DNA of 18,023 nucleotides from Candidatus Moranbacteria bacterium RIFCSPHIGHO2_02_FULL_40_12b (GCA_001784725.1 MFRX01000028.1:337-18359); one strand, 5' to 3'. Positions 11,443 through 18,023 are shown, counted from the first letter of the stretch. Notes: generated by a model not told the origin, from the sequence alone. Numbers and translations: made by a program.

Positions 11443-12207
11443 TCACAACCCTTCCCACATAAACTCCAGATACATCTTGATCGCCTGCGCGATGGATTCG
11501 TCTTCAATGAGCGTGGCTGATTTTTTTTCGTAGGATATCAGCGCCACCATAGAACCGAGAACTAAAATGTCTGAAGAAACTTTTTCTCCTTCCGGCAAAA
11601 ACTTGTTATGCATCACCCCCTTGGATATTTCGTTAAATTTATGGTTAATTTTCGTATCTTCCAGGATTCCCCGAAAAAATATTTTCCTTTTCCTCATTTT
11701 TTCAATATATTTTTTTTCGACTTCCCAGGTGGAAACCTTCAGCACGGAATCATAAGACCCGCAGCCGATAACATCCGGACTATTCAATATATAGTCATCA
11801 TAGACCTTATAAATTCCTTCCAAGCCCTCAAAGAATTTTATCTCCGGTTTGTTTTCCTGACGCGCGTCAATGGCTTTCAAAGTCGGCAAGATAAAATTTT
11901 CCAGCAATTTCTCTTCCGCCCTTACCTCATTCTTTTTTTCCTCCAGGATATTTTTTAATTCTCCGGGACTCTCGGCCACAAACAGCTTCCGGCGGCCTTT
12001 TCTGGTTTCAACAACTAAGCCCTTCTTCTTTAATTCGGAAATCGCGGCATAGATAGTCACCCGATTAACTCCGGTAAAGCGGGAAATGTCCTGGATTGAA
12101 CTGCTTCCGGACTCCAAAAGCGCCACATAGCATAATATTTCCTTTTCCGTCATATTTAATTGTAAAAGGGCTTTTTTTATTTTTTCCGCTACCATTTCTT
12201 TTTTCAT
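11443..12207 (-). CDS. TrmB-type winged-helix transcriptional regulator
   Basis: The 254-residue protein has the same plan as the regulator at 1838-2605. The N-terminal winged helix-turn-helix spans about residues 17-78, including NMTEKEILCYVALLESG and IQDISRFTGVNRVTIYAAI, with a wing ending GRRKLFVAE. A coiled coil (83-110) and an effector-like half from about 124 (KFFEGLEGIYKVYDDYI) follow. It likely senses a small ligand and controls the adjacent radical-SAM-like gene, with which it forms an operon. There is no Shine-Dalgarno sequence; Met5 is an alternative start. A long dyad at 12326-12361 upstream is a candidate autoregulatory operator. Confidence 0.88.
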   Translation of the reverse strand: MKKEMVAEKIKKALLQLNMTEKEILCYVALLESGSSSIQDISRFTGVNRVTIYAAISELKKKGLVVETRKGRRKLFVAESPGELKNILEEKKNEVRAEEKLLENFILPTLKAIDARQENKPEIKFFEGLEGIYKVYDDYILNSPDVIGCGSYDSVLKVSTWEVEKKYIEKMRKRKIFFRGILEDTKINHKFNEISKGVMHNKFLPEGEKVSSDILVLGSMVALISYEKKSATLIEDESIAQAIKMYLEFMWEGL

Positions 12208-12325
12208 TTTTGTTTAATGCGTTATCATACAGGTTTTTAAGTTGAATATCAATAGCATACTTACAATTTTCATACATAAACAGCTAACTTGCAAAATTTA
12301 CCCTATAATAAAGCATTATTTTAAT

Positions 12326-12361
12326 TGTTAATGTTGTAAAGAATATGTTTACAAATTAACA
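12326..12361. promoter_or_regulatory. Dyad of 14 bp, candidate TrmB-type operator
   Basis: TGTTAAT (12326-12332) and TTGTAAA (12334-12340) are mirrored by TTTACAA (12348-12354) and ATTAACA (12355-12361), with one extra G in the left arm and a 7-nt centre. On the minus strand TTAACA within it could be the -35 of a promoter (17 nt to TTATAG) for the regulator gene, so a bound regulator would block it. This lies in the 322-nt divergent spacer 12208-12529, where I see no gene. Confidence 0.55.
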
Positions 12362-12431
12362 TATATTTTGCAAAAAGTCGAGTGATATCCCCCTCGACAA
12401 AATCTAAATTGCATGCTAAAATCAACTAGTA

Positions 12432-12525
12432 TTTACGAACTACAAATCAAACGAAATTACGAATATTTATTATTTAGTTTTCGTATATTCGCTAAATTCG
12501 TAATTCGTAATTTAGAAAATTAGTA
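12432..12525. repeat. AT-rich palindromic intergenic repeat, copy B (ATTCGTA family)
   Basis: The left part carries TTTACGAAC and TTACGAATATT. The right part carries CGTATATTCG, AATTCGTAATTCGTAA and ATTAGTAA. The arms are partly complementary. It ends immediately before the ATG of the MBL-fold gene at 12530 and shares its words with copies A and C. Confidence 0.65.
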
Positions 12526-12529
12526 ATGT

Positions 12530-13189
12530 ATGAATATCCAATATTACGGCCATTCTTGCTTTAAAATAACGACCAAGCCGGCGGGGAGAGCCACCGAAGA
12601 TGTGGTTATTTTTATTGATCCTTTTGACAAGTCAATAGGGCTCCGTCCGCCGCAGGGGCAGGCCAATATTGTCCTTGTTTCGCATGACCATTCCGACCAT
12701 AATAACGCTTCCGCCCTGAAAGGCGATCCCGTTGTCATCAACACTCCCGGAGAATATTCAATCAGGGGAGTCAATGTCACAGGCATTGAGTCATTTCACG
12801 ACGACAAAAAAGGAGCAGAAAGGGGAAATAACACGATTTTCATTATTGACTCGGAAGACATCAAGTTATGCCATCTGGGTGATTTGGGGGCTAACCTTGA
12901 CTCCAGGGACTTGGAAAAAATAAACGGGATTGATATATTGTTTGTTCCGGTTGGAGGAAAATACACAATTGACGGAAAAGTTGCCGGAGAAATTGTCCGC
13001 AAAATCGAACCGGCAATGGCAATTCCCATGCATTACAAAATCAAGGGGACGAATTTGGACATTGCCGATGAGAAAAAATTCTGCAATGAAATGGGAAACT
13101 GCCCCAAAGAAAAAACAGCCAAGCTTAACATAAAAAGCAAGGATTTGGAAGAAAAAAACACGGAAGTGGTGATAATGAGCGTGGAGTAA
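12530..13189 (+). CDS. MBL-fold metal-dependent hydrolase (UlaG/YtkL-like)
   Basis: The 219-residue protein opens MNIQYYGHSCFKI, the usual start of UPF0173/UlaG-type metallo-beta-lactamase-fold hydrolases. It has the metal motif HDHSDH at residues 52-57 (His52, His54, Asp56, His57). Later elements fit: TPGEY at about 72-76, HLGDLG at about 114-119 with a metal Asp, and a final MHYK where His completes the site. This family hydrolyses phosphoester or lactone-type bonds through one or two metal ions; the substrate here is not predictable. It is cytoplasmic, with no signal peptide. It has no Shine-Dalgarno sequence and follows an AT-rich palindromic repeat. A second repeat fills the gap to the next gene. 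Confidence 0.88.
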   Translation: MNIQYYGHSCFKITTKPAGRATEDVVIFIDPFDKSIGLRPPQGQANIVLVSHDHSDHNNASALKGDPVVINTPGEYSIRGVNVTGIESFHDDKKGAERGNNTIFIIDSEDIKLCHLGDLGANLDSRDLEKINGIDILFVPVGGKYTIDGKVAGEIVRKIEPAMAIPMHYKIKGTNLDIADEKKFCNEMGNCPKEKTAKLNIKSKDLEEKNTEVVIMSVE

Positions 13190-13190
13190 T

Positions 13191-13284
13191 CTTTACGAAT
13201 TACTAATCACTTACTAATATACGAATTTGTTATTTTAAAATTATTAGTATATTCGTAAAAAATTAGTAATTAGTAAAAAATAGT
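13191..13284. repeat. AT-rich palindromic intergenic repeat, copy C (ATTCGTA family)
   Basis: ATTACTAAT in the left half is the exact complement of ATTAGTAAT in the right half, and AATATAC pairs with GTATATT nearer the centre. The copy fills the whole gap between the MBL-fold stop codon and the next start codon. Its first bases are identical to part of copy A over 19 nt. Confidence 0.7.
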
Positions 13285-13286
13285 AA

Positions 13287-13700
13287 ATGTCTATTTTAGA
13301 TAAAATCGAAGAAATTAGAAAAAAGCCGGAACATATCCGCCTCCGTTATGTTTGGATCGGAGTTTTTATTTCAATGATTTTCGTGGTGATAATTTGGATT
13401 TTTTCTTTTAAACTGACTGTTAAACCGGTTGAAATTAAAAATCAGGGAGGCGTTAGTCCGAAACAAAACTTTGAGGACGCGAAAAACCAAATGCCCTCTC
13501 TTGAAGAAATGTTTAAGGGAGCCGATCTTGAACAGCCGACAGATTCCGGTCAACCTGAAAACGCGCCAGATATAGATATAACAAATCCTAATCCAAAAAG
13601 CCCGGAAAGCAGTCCCGCGGGAAATGAAATTCAGCCGCCAGCGGGCAATTCCGCTCCTCTTGAACAGGAAGGGATAATACCTAATAATAGCCAGCAATAA
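13287..13700 (+). CDS. Single-span membrane-anchored protein with disordered tail
   Basis: The 137-residue protein has a charged N-terminus (1-20, DKIEEIRKKPEHIRLRY), one hydrophobic helix at about 22-42 (VWIGVFISMIFVVIIWIFSF), and a long tail rich in Pro, Asn, Ser, Glu and Gln, so it is probably disordered and extracytoplasmic. No enzymatic motif exists. It lies 11 nt before gyrA in the same direction, but nothing in the sequence suggests a topoisomerase role. It might take part in the cell envelope. There is no Shine-Dalgarno sequence; the ATG follows palindromic repeat C directly. Confidence 0.75.
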   Translation: MSILDKIEEIRKKPEHIRLRYVWIGVFISMIFVVIIWIFSFKLTVKPVEIKNQGGVSPKQNFEDAKNQMPSLEEMFKGADLEQPTDSGQPENAPDIDITNPNPKSPESSPAGNEIQPPAGNSAPLEQEGIIPNNSQQ

Positions 13701-13711
13701 CTTTTTTTATT

Positions 13712-16165
13712 ATGGTAAAAAATAAACCGGAAATTTCCAAGGAAAATATACATCCCCGAAAAATAACCGATGAGGTCCAGCAGTCCTACCTGGATTACGC
13801 GATGAGCGTGATTGTCTCACGGGCGCTCCCGGATGTCCGCGATGGATTAAAGCCAGTGCACCGGAGAATTCTTTATTCTATGTGGAACACGGGATTGAAA
13901 TCCGGCGCCAAATTCCGGAAATCAGCGACTGTGGTCGGAGAAGTTCTGGGGAAATACCATCCGCACGGAGACGTGGCGGTGTATGATTCAATGGTCCGGC
14001 TCGCCCAGGACTTTTCAATGAGATATCCTCTTGTTTGGGGACAGGGAAATTTCGGCTCAATGGACGGGGATAGCGCCGCGGCTTACCGATATACTGAAGC
14101 GAAACTCGCGCCTATCGCCGAAGAAATACTTTTTGATATTGAAAAAGACACAGTTGATTTTGTTCCTAATTTTGACGGAGTTCATAAAGAACCTACGGTA
14201 TTGCCGGCAAAGCTTCCCCAGTTGCTTCTCAATGGCACTATGGGAATCGCCGTTGGAATGGCGACTAATATTCCTCCGCATAACCTTAATGAATTGGCAG
14301 GCGCCATCGGCTGCCTGATTGATAATTCCGATTGCGCGGTTGACGATTTGATGAAATTCGTCAAAGGCCCGGATTTTCCGACGGGAGGAATAATATACAA
14401 CAGCAAAGATATCCGGGAGGCCTATTCCACCGGAAAGGGAAAAATAATCACCCGGGCAAAAGCGGAAATTGTTGAGAATAAAACCGGAAATTTCCAGATA
14501 ATAATCAGCGAGATGACATACGCCACTAATAAATCCGCGCTTCTGGAAAAAATCGCGGAGTTAGTCAAGGACGACAAAATTCAGGGCATCAGGGACTTGC
14601 GGGACGAGTCCGATAGGAATGGGGTGCGGGTCGTGATTGACCTGAAAAAAGACGCCTACCCCCAAAAAGTCCTCAATAAACTTTACTCAACTACGGACCT
14701 TCAAAAAAACTTCAATGTCAACATGCTGGCGCTGGTCAATGGGATCGAGCCGCAAATCCTGACATTGAAATCAATTCTGGAACAATACGTAAGCCACCGC
14801 AAAACGATAGTGGCCAAAAGGACTCAATTCGATTTGAACAAGGCCAGGGAAAGGGTGCATATTTTGGAGGGGCTGAAAAAAGCGCTGGACCATATTGACG
14901 CTATCATTAGCGCCATAAAAAAATCAGCCAGCCGGGAAGACGCCCATAAAAATCTGACTGTGAAATTCAAATTTACGGATGTCCAGGCGACTGCCATTCT
15001 GGAAATGAAACTTCAGACCCTGGCGGGACTGGAACGGAAAAAAATCGAGGATGAATTAAAAGAGAAAAAACAGCTTATCGCCGAACTGGAAACGCTGCTC
15101 AAAAGCCCGAAAAAAATTCTTTCCGTTATTAAAAAAGAACTGGAAGAAATTAAGGATAAATACGGAGATGAGAGGAAGACCAAAGTAGTGGCTGGCGGAA
15201 TCCAGGAATTCAGGCAGGAAGACCTTATTCCCGATGAAGAAGCGATTATCACCCTTTCTGAAGACGGATACATAAAGAGAATGGATCCGGGAGCGTATCG
15301 GGTCCAGAAACGCGGCGGGAAGGGAGTCATCGGCGCCACCACTAAAGAAGGAGACGTGATTGAACAAGTAACCAGCGTTATGACCCATGACGACCTGATG
15401 TTTTTCACCAATACCGGAAAAATTTATCAGACCAAGGCCTATGAAATTCCCGGGTCGTCCCGCACCGCCAAGGGACAGGCGGTCGTCAATTTCCTGCAGC
15501 TTTCTTCGGAGGAAAAAATCACCGAGATGATCGCTTTCAACAAAGAAGATGATTATAAGTTTTTCCTGATGACCACCGAGAAGGGCGTGGTGAAAAAAAC
15601 TAAAATTGACGGCTTTGAAAATGTCAGAAGGAGCGGCCTCATTGCAATTAAACTGGAAAAGGGAGATACTTTAGGATGGGTAAAGCCGACAACCGGAACG
15701 GACGAGGTGATTATCACCACTTCCAAAGGGCAGGCCATTCATTTCAAGGAATCTGATGTGCGCGCGATGGGAAGAAACGCGGCCGGAGTGAGGGGAATAC
15801 GGCTCAAGAGCGAAGACGCGGTAGTCGGAATGGATGTAATTTTCAAGAATCAAAAAGGGAATCAGTTATTGATTATTACCGAGAATGGTTTTGGCAAAAG
15901 GACGGACTTGAAATTTTATAAGATCCAAAAGCGGGGCGGATCGGGAATAAAAACCGCCAATGTCACCTCCAAAACCGGAAAACTGGTAGGAGCCAACATC
16001 GTCAATGTTGACGATATTGAAGGCGATATGCTGGTAACTTCCGAAAAAGGGCAGATTATCAGAATTCCTCTCAAAAGTATTTCCGTTCTGGGAAGGGCGA
16101 CGCAGGGCGTGCGCCTAATGAAACCGCAACCGGGCGATAAAGTAAGCGCCAGCACGGTGTTATAA
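13712..16165 (+). CDS. gyrA: DNA gyrase subunit A
   Basis: The 817-residue protein is a full-length type IIA topoisomerase A subunit. The winged-helix and tower region contains the catalytic Tyr127 in AAAYRYTEAKL. The quinolone pocket is HPHGDVAVYD, with Val88 where E. coli has Ser83 and Asp92 at the Asp87 position. A coiled-coil gate is near 365-490, and the C-terminal beta-pinwheel begins near 510. The GyrA-box at 532-538 is QKRGGKG, close to the canonical QRRGGKG, so this subunit should wrap DNA and act as a gyrase with a GyrB partner encoded elsewhere. A degenerate copy, QKRGGSG, occurs about 210 residues later. It introduces negative supercoils using ATP bound by GyrB. The ATG at 13712 has no Shine-Dalgarno sequence. 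Confidence 0.97.
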   Translation: MVKNKPEISKENIHPRKITDEVQQSYLDYAMSVIVSRALPDVRDGLKPVHRRILYSMWNTGLKSGAKFRKSATVVGEVLGKYHPHGDVAVYDSMVRLAQDFSMRYPLVWGQGNFGSMDGDSAAAYRYTEAKLAPIAEEILFDIEKDTVDFVPNFDGVHKEPTVLPAKLPQLLLNGTMGIAVGMATNIPPHNLNELAGAIGCLIDNSDCAVDDLMKFVKGPDFPTGGIIYNSKDIREAYSTGKGKIITRAKAEIVENKTGNFQIIISEMTYATNKSALLEKIAELVKDDKIQGIRDLRDESDRNGVRVVIDLKKDAYPQKVLNKLYSTTDLQKNFNVNMLALVNGIEPQILTLKSILEQYVSHRKTIVAKRTQFDLNKARERVHILEGLKKALDHIDAIISAIKKSASREDAHKNLTVKFKFTDVQATAILEMKLQTLAGLERKKIEDELKEKKQLIAELETLLKSPKKILSVIKKELEEIKDKYGDERKTKVVAGGIQEFRQEDLIPDEEAIITLSEDGYIKRMDPGAYRVQKRGGKGVIGATTKEGDVIEQVTSVMTHDDLMFFTNTGKIYQTKAYEIPGSSRTAKGQAVVNFLQLSSEEKITEMIAFNKEDDYKFFLMTTEKGVVKKTKIDGFENVRRSGLIAIKLEKGDTLGWVKPTTGTDEVIITTSKGQAIHFKESDVRAMGRNAAGVRGIRLKSEDAVVGMDVIFKNQKGNQLLIITENGFGKRTDLKFYKIQKRGGSGIKTANVTSKTGKLVGANIVNVDDIEGDMLVTSEKGQIIRIPLKSISVLGRATQGVRLMKPQPGDKVSASTVL

Positions 16166-16175
16166 TAAGATTATA

Positions 16176-16484
16176 ATGCTAACAAGTAAAAATATGAATG
16201 AATTCAAAGATATTAAATTTGGTCCGGAAGAAATAACAGAAGATACCGAAAATGAAAGAAAAAATCTTCTTTTAACGGCTAAAGGTTTATCCATGGAAGA
16301 ATTAAGAAATGTCCAGGCGAAGTTGGGTTACTCGGTTGAATTAAAAGAAGGAGGAAATGAAGAAAATGACTTGAGGGACTTCCTTGAAGGAATAATAAGC
16401 AAAGATAATACGGCCACGGAACTGGCAAGAATTAAAAACGCCGTCGCCTTGGCAAAAAAGGAAACAAAAAAAGAAAAAGAATAA
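16176..16484 (+). CDS. 102-aa hypothetical acidic protein
   Basis: Starting 10 nt after the gyrA stop, this frame encodes a soluble charged protein of 102 residues. The ATG at 16194 (MNEFKDIKFG) is an equally possible start; neither has a ribosome site. It is mainly helical: a Glu/Lys-rich region (16-45), LSMEELRNVQAKLGY, an acidic ENDLRDFLEGI helix and a C-terminal Lys/Glu helix. No family was recognised. Its position between gyrA and rpsO on one strand suggests co-transcription. Confidence 0.65.
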   Translation: MLTSKNMNEFKDIKFGPEEITEDTENERKNLLLTAKGLSMEELRNVQAKLGYSVELKEGGNEENDLRDFLEGIISKDNTATELARIKNAVALAKKETKKEKE

Positions 16485-16511
16485 TTTAAGGCAATTAACA
16501 ATTAACCGGCG

Positions 16512-16543
16512 AACATTGGTCTGCGCCTAGCGGGACGAATGTT
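16512..16543 (+). promoter_or_regulatory. Two-part hairpin in the rpsO leader, candidate S15 autoregulation site
   Basis: AACATT (16512-16517) pairs with AATGTT (16538-16543). Inside it GTCT (16519-16522) pairs with GGAC (16533-16536), and CGC/GCG (16524-16532, loop CTA) closes it with one bulged G. It ends 14 nt before the rpsO start. S15 mRNA leaders often carry structured sites that S15 itself binds. The role here is inferred from position and stem strength only. Confidence 0.55.
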
Positions 16544-16557
16544 TAGCTAAGAAAAAT

Positions 16558-16824
16558 ATGGCTTTGACATCAAAGCAAAAAGAGAAAGCGACTAAAGAGG
16601 TGAAAAGGCACGAAAAGGACTCCGGTTCTCCGGAATATCAGATCGCTCTTTTCACGGAAAGAATAAAAAAACTAACCTCGCATCTCAAAAAAAACAAAAA
16701 GGACTTCCATTCCCGGCGCGGGCTTTTGAAAATGGTCGCCAAAAGAAGAAAACTTACGGCGTATTTGGAAAAAACCAACGAAAAAGCGTATAAAAAGTTG
16801 GCAAAGAAATTAGGGCTTAAATAA
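16558..16824 (+). CDS. rpsO: 30S ribosomal protein S15
   Basis: The 88-residue protein is a standard S15: it binds 16S rRNA at the central three-way junction and helps build the platform. The family core is clear: EVKRHEKDSGSPEYQIALFTERI, then LTSHLKKNKKDFHSRRGLL, then VAKRRKLTAYLEK, ending in LAKKLGLK. His, Asp, Ser and Arg of the rRNA-binding HxxxDxHSRRGL region are kept in DFHSRRGL. Length matches the family (about 89). The start ATG has no Shine-Dalgarno sequence and follows a strong hairpin. Confidence 0.97.
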   Translation: MALTSKQKEKATKEVKRHEKDSGSPEYQIALFTERIKKLTSHLKKNKKDFHSRRGLLKMVAKRRKLTAYLEKTNEKAYKKLAKKLGLK

Positions 16825-16829
16825 TAACA

Positions 16830-16914
16830 CGATGCTAATCTACTAATAAATACTAATCAACTAATTACTAATTCGCGATTCGCGGATTGGCATATATTCG
16901 TTGATTAGCATAGT
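16830..16914. repeat. AT-rich palindromic intergenic repeat, copy D (ATTCGTA family, divergent)
   Basis: ATGCTAATC at the left and GATTAGCAT at the right (near 16903-16911) are exact complements. Between them ACTAAT words recur, with AATTCGCGATTCGCGG and CATATATTCG. It fills the gap between rpsO and the NYN gene and ends a few bases before the ATG at 16918. It resembles copies A-C in words and position but is more diverged. Confidence 0.55.
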
Positions 16915-16917
16915 TTC

Positions 16918-17415
16918 ATGTCAATATTCAAGGAACAACGGGTCGGCGTTTTGGTGGACATCCAAAATATGTATTATTCCGCCAAGGTGCTTCACCAGAA
17001 AAAAGTCAATTTCGGGCAGGTTTTGAAGGCGGCAGCTGGAGAGCGCAAGCTCATCCGCGCCATTGCCTATGGCATCAAGACGCTGGAAGGACAGGAAGAA
17101 AAATTTTTTGAGGCGCTGGAAAAGCAGGGCTTTGAAGTGAAAACCAAGGACCTGCAGGTCTTCCCCGGCGGCGCCAAAAAAGGCGACTGGGACGTCGGCA
17201 TCGCGGTGGACGCGATCAAACTTTCTAAAAATCTGGATGTTATCGTTCTGGTTTCCGGCGACGGGGACTATATTCCGGTCGTGGAATACATCCAGAACAC
17301 CACCGGCGCCCGCGTGGAAGTTATCGCTTTTGAAGAATCGGCCTCCGGCAAGCTTATTGAAGCGGCGGATGAGTTTATCAACATTTCGGGAAACAAAAGA
17401 AAGTTTTTGATATAG
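16918..17415 (+). CDS. NYN/PIN-like domain protein (LabA/DUF88 type)
   Basis: The 165-residue protein has the NYN-domain plan, a PIN-like nuclease fold. Strand 1 is VGVLVDIQNMYY (Asp14, Asn17), the central acidic motif is KGDWDVGIAVDAI (Asp90, Asp92, Asp98), and VLVSGDGDYIPVV (Asp115, Asp117) is the third acidic cluster. Together these match the acidic residues that bind Mg2+ in the family. LabA/DUF88-type proteins are thought to be RNases or RNA-processing factors; the target here is unknown. It is a full-length single domain. There is no Shine-Dalgarno sequence, and palindromic repeat D lies in front. Confidence 0.9.
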   Translation: MSIFKEQRVGVLVDIQNMYYSAKVLHQKKVNFGQVLKAAAGERKLIRAIAYGIKTLEGQEEKFFEALEKQGFEVKTKDLQVFPGGAKKGDWDVGIAVDAIKLSKNLDVIVLVSGDGDYIPVVEYIQNTTGARVEVIAFEESASGKLIEAADEFINISGNKRKFLI

Positions 17416-17418
17416 GCG

Positions 17419-17436
17419 TATATACATGTGTATATA
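17419..17436. promoter_or_regulatory. Short inverted repeat after the NYN gene
   Basis: TATATACA (17419-17426) and TGTATATA (17429-17436) are exact complements around TG. An operator for the small gene downstream is possible; it may also be chance in AT-rich DNA. Confidence 0.3.
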
Positions 17437-17485
17437 AATTGTTACGCAACAAAAAGCACTTTAAAAATTGAAAGGAGTAAGAAAA

Positions 17486-17743
17486 ATGAAAAAGATAATG
17501 ATTTCATTATTGATTGGAATTACATTGGGATTTATTTCCGGATTTATCTACGGGGGATTTCTAAGCATTGCCAACCAAAAGTTGTTTAAAGAAATTGTTT
17601 TTTTTGTTCCTATGGGAATTATGTTCGTTCTCATAATAAGCGCATCAATATTAGCTCCTTTAGGCGCGTTAAGTTGGGGAGAATTAATGAGTAATAGACA
17701 CTATATTCAGGGAAGAAAAAATATAGGGTTGGAGGAAAAATGA
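17486..17743 (+). CDS. Small membrane protein, 85 aa, two transmembrane segments
   Basis: I choose the ATG at 17486, after AAAGGAG; a TTG at 17468 in frame lies upstream of that ribosome site. The 85-residue protein has two hydrophobic helices, about residues 4-28 (IMISLLIGITLGFISGFIYGG) and 40-65 (IVFFVPMGIMFVLIISASILA into PLGAL). The C-terminal tail is polar (ELMSNRHYIQGRKNIGLEEK). The Gly-rich first helix suggests helix packing or oligomerisation. No family is recognised. Its stop overlaps the start of the next small frame (ATGA). Confidence 0.7.
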   Translation: MKKIMISLLIGITLGFISGFIYGGFLSIANQKLFKEIVFFVPMGIMFVLIISASILAPLGALSWGELMSNRHYIQGRKNIGLEEK

Positions 17744-17805
17744 GGAAGAATACGCCGCCCAAAGGCAACTTTCATCAGCCGCTAAAATCCGTTTATAAAA
17801 AATAA
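17740..17805 (+). CDS. Possible 21-aa small protein
   Basis: The ATG overlaps the stop of the preceding gene (ATGA) and has GGAGG 6 nt upstream, so translation would be coupled. The frame encodes MRKNTPPKGNFHQPLKSVYKK, a basic hydrophilic peptide. Its last codons enter the terminator stem that follows. No family is known; it could also be chance. Confidence 0.4.
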   Translation: MRKNTPPKGNFHQPLKSVYKK

Positions 17806-17813
17806 ACGGATTT
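17785..17813. terminator. Likely intrinsic terminator
   Basis: AAATCCGTTTAT (17785-17796), loop of five A, and ATAAACGGATTT (17802-17813) form a 12-bp stem. The downstream side is AT-rich but not a pure T-run, so termination on the plus strand may be moderate. Confidence 0.6.
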
Positions 17814-17817
17814 AAAA

Positions 17818-17846
17818 TTGACAAAAAAACAAAAATAAGCTAGGAT
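17818..17846 (+). promoter_or_regulatory. Probable promoter near the window end
   Basis: TTGACA (17818-17823), a 17-nt spacer and TAGGAT (17841-17846) match a sigma70 promoter. The gene it serves would lie outside the window; between here and the edge I see only a repeat and no reading frame. Confidence 0.6.
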
Positions 17847-17923
17847 TTAAAGCAGTAAATTATAAAATAATAAAGCTTTTTGTTAAGGCGCGGGTAAGCT
17901 CAAAAGCGAACGCTTAAGCAGTA

Positions 17924-18021
17924 TGTCATTCCGAGCCCTGCCTGCAGGCAGGCAGGTTGTCGAGGAATCTAATTAGATCTTTCGACTTCGTCCGCCGCGG
18001 CGGACTTCGCTCAGGATGACA
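17924..18021. repeat. MITE-like inverted repeat with internal GC palindromes
   Basis: TGTCATTCCGAG at the left and CTCAGGATGACA at the right are near-complementary ends of a segment of about 98 nt. Inside, CCTGCCTGCAGGCAGG and GTCCGCCGCGGCGGAC are perfect 16-nt palindromes, and GTCGAGGAATCT and AGATCTTTCGAC form a third partial pair. This GTCATTC...GAATGAC type is known as a dispersed non-coding palindromic element in many bacterial genomes. It lies at the window edge and has no coding capacity. Confidence 0.7.
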
Positions 18022-18023
18022 GC

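Noticed and set aside
15013..15411. Minus-strand open frames opposite gyrA
   Set aside because: Low-complexity Ser/Phe products antisense to a highly conserved gene.
1..18023. CRISPR array, tRNA or rRNA genes
   Set aside because: No regularly spaced direct repeats, no tRNA cloverleaf with GTTCRANNC and no rRNA segments were recognised by eye.

Overview
The window looks like a chromosomal segment of an uncultivated small-genome bacterium of the Candidate Phyla Radiation (Patescibacteria, probably Parcubacteria-like). This is inferred from gene style: a compact four-domain S1 protein with a long Lys/Glu tail, gyrA next to a single-span membrane protein with a Pro/Asn-rich tail, rpsO, a NYN-domain protein, two TrmB-type regulators, the standard genetic code, AT-rich spacers and intergenic palindromes. 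No marker gene fixes the lineage. I see no rRNA, tRNA, CRISPR array, transposase or integrase.

Layout. (1) 1-1475, minus strand: the start of a YraN/UPF0102 gene and an S1-domain protein. (2) 1476-1837: divergent control region with several inverted repeats. (3) 1838-2660: a TrmB-type regulator and its terminator. (4) 2661-3193: small palindromes and a 77-aa minus-strand gene with its own promoter. (5) 3394-9466: one apparent transcription unit from a near-consensus promoter to a rho-independent terminator. It has ten genes: a small membrane protein, a 21-aa Cys-rich peptide, a HAD-like protein, several zinc-ribbon-like proteins, a basic 50-aa protein, a SAM methyltransferase and a Zn-finger/HTH protein. 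About a third of it is non-coding and dense in hairpins. (6) 9502-10478: a two-gene unit with its own promoter and terminator. (7) 10517-12361, minus strand: TrmB-type regulator plus a radical-SAM-like gene, ending in a minus-strand terminator. (8) 12530-17415: MBL-fold hydrolase, membrane protein, gyrA, hypothetical, rpsO and a NYN protein. (9) 17486-18023: small membrane protein, a 21-aa ORF, a terminator, a promoter and a MITE-like inverted repeat at the window edge.

The most interesting signal is in region 5. Six times, always shortly upstream of a cistron group with a strong Shine-Dalgarno sequence, the same two-hairpin element recurs. The first stem is commonly GGCAAG- or GGCGAG-like. 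The second has a 7-18 bp stem with a CU-rich 5' arm and a 3' arm ending in GGG. Base pairs change on both sides between copies while pairing is kept, so this is a good candidate for an undescribed cis-acting RNA family. Some elements are preceded by 120-420 nt of further structured non-coding sequence. A second, unrelated family of AT-rich palindromic spacers (ATTCGTA/TACGAAT) sits directly in front of four housekeeping-type genes that lack a Shine-Dalgarno sequence.

How the genes work together: the S1, gyrA and rpsO blocks are core translation and DNA-topology functions. The 3.4-9.5 kb unit has no recognisable pathway. Its concentration of small CxxC proteins, a HAD-like protein and a methyltransferase under shared leader elements suggests a co-regulated accessory function that I cannot name.
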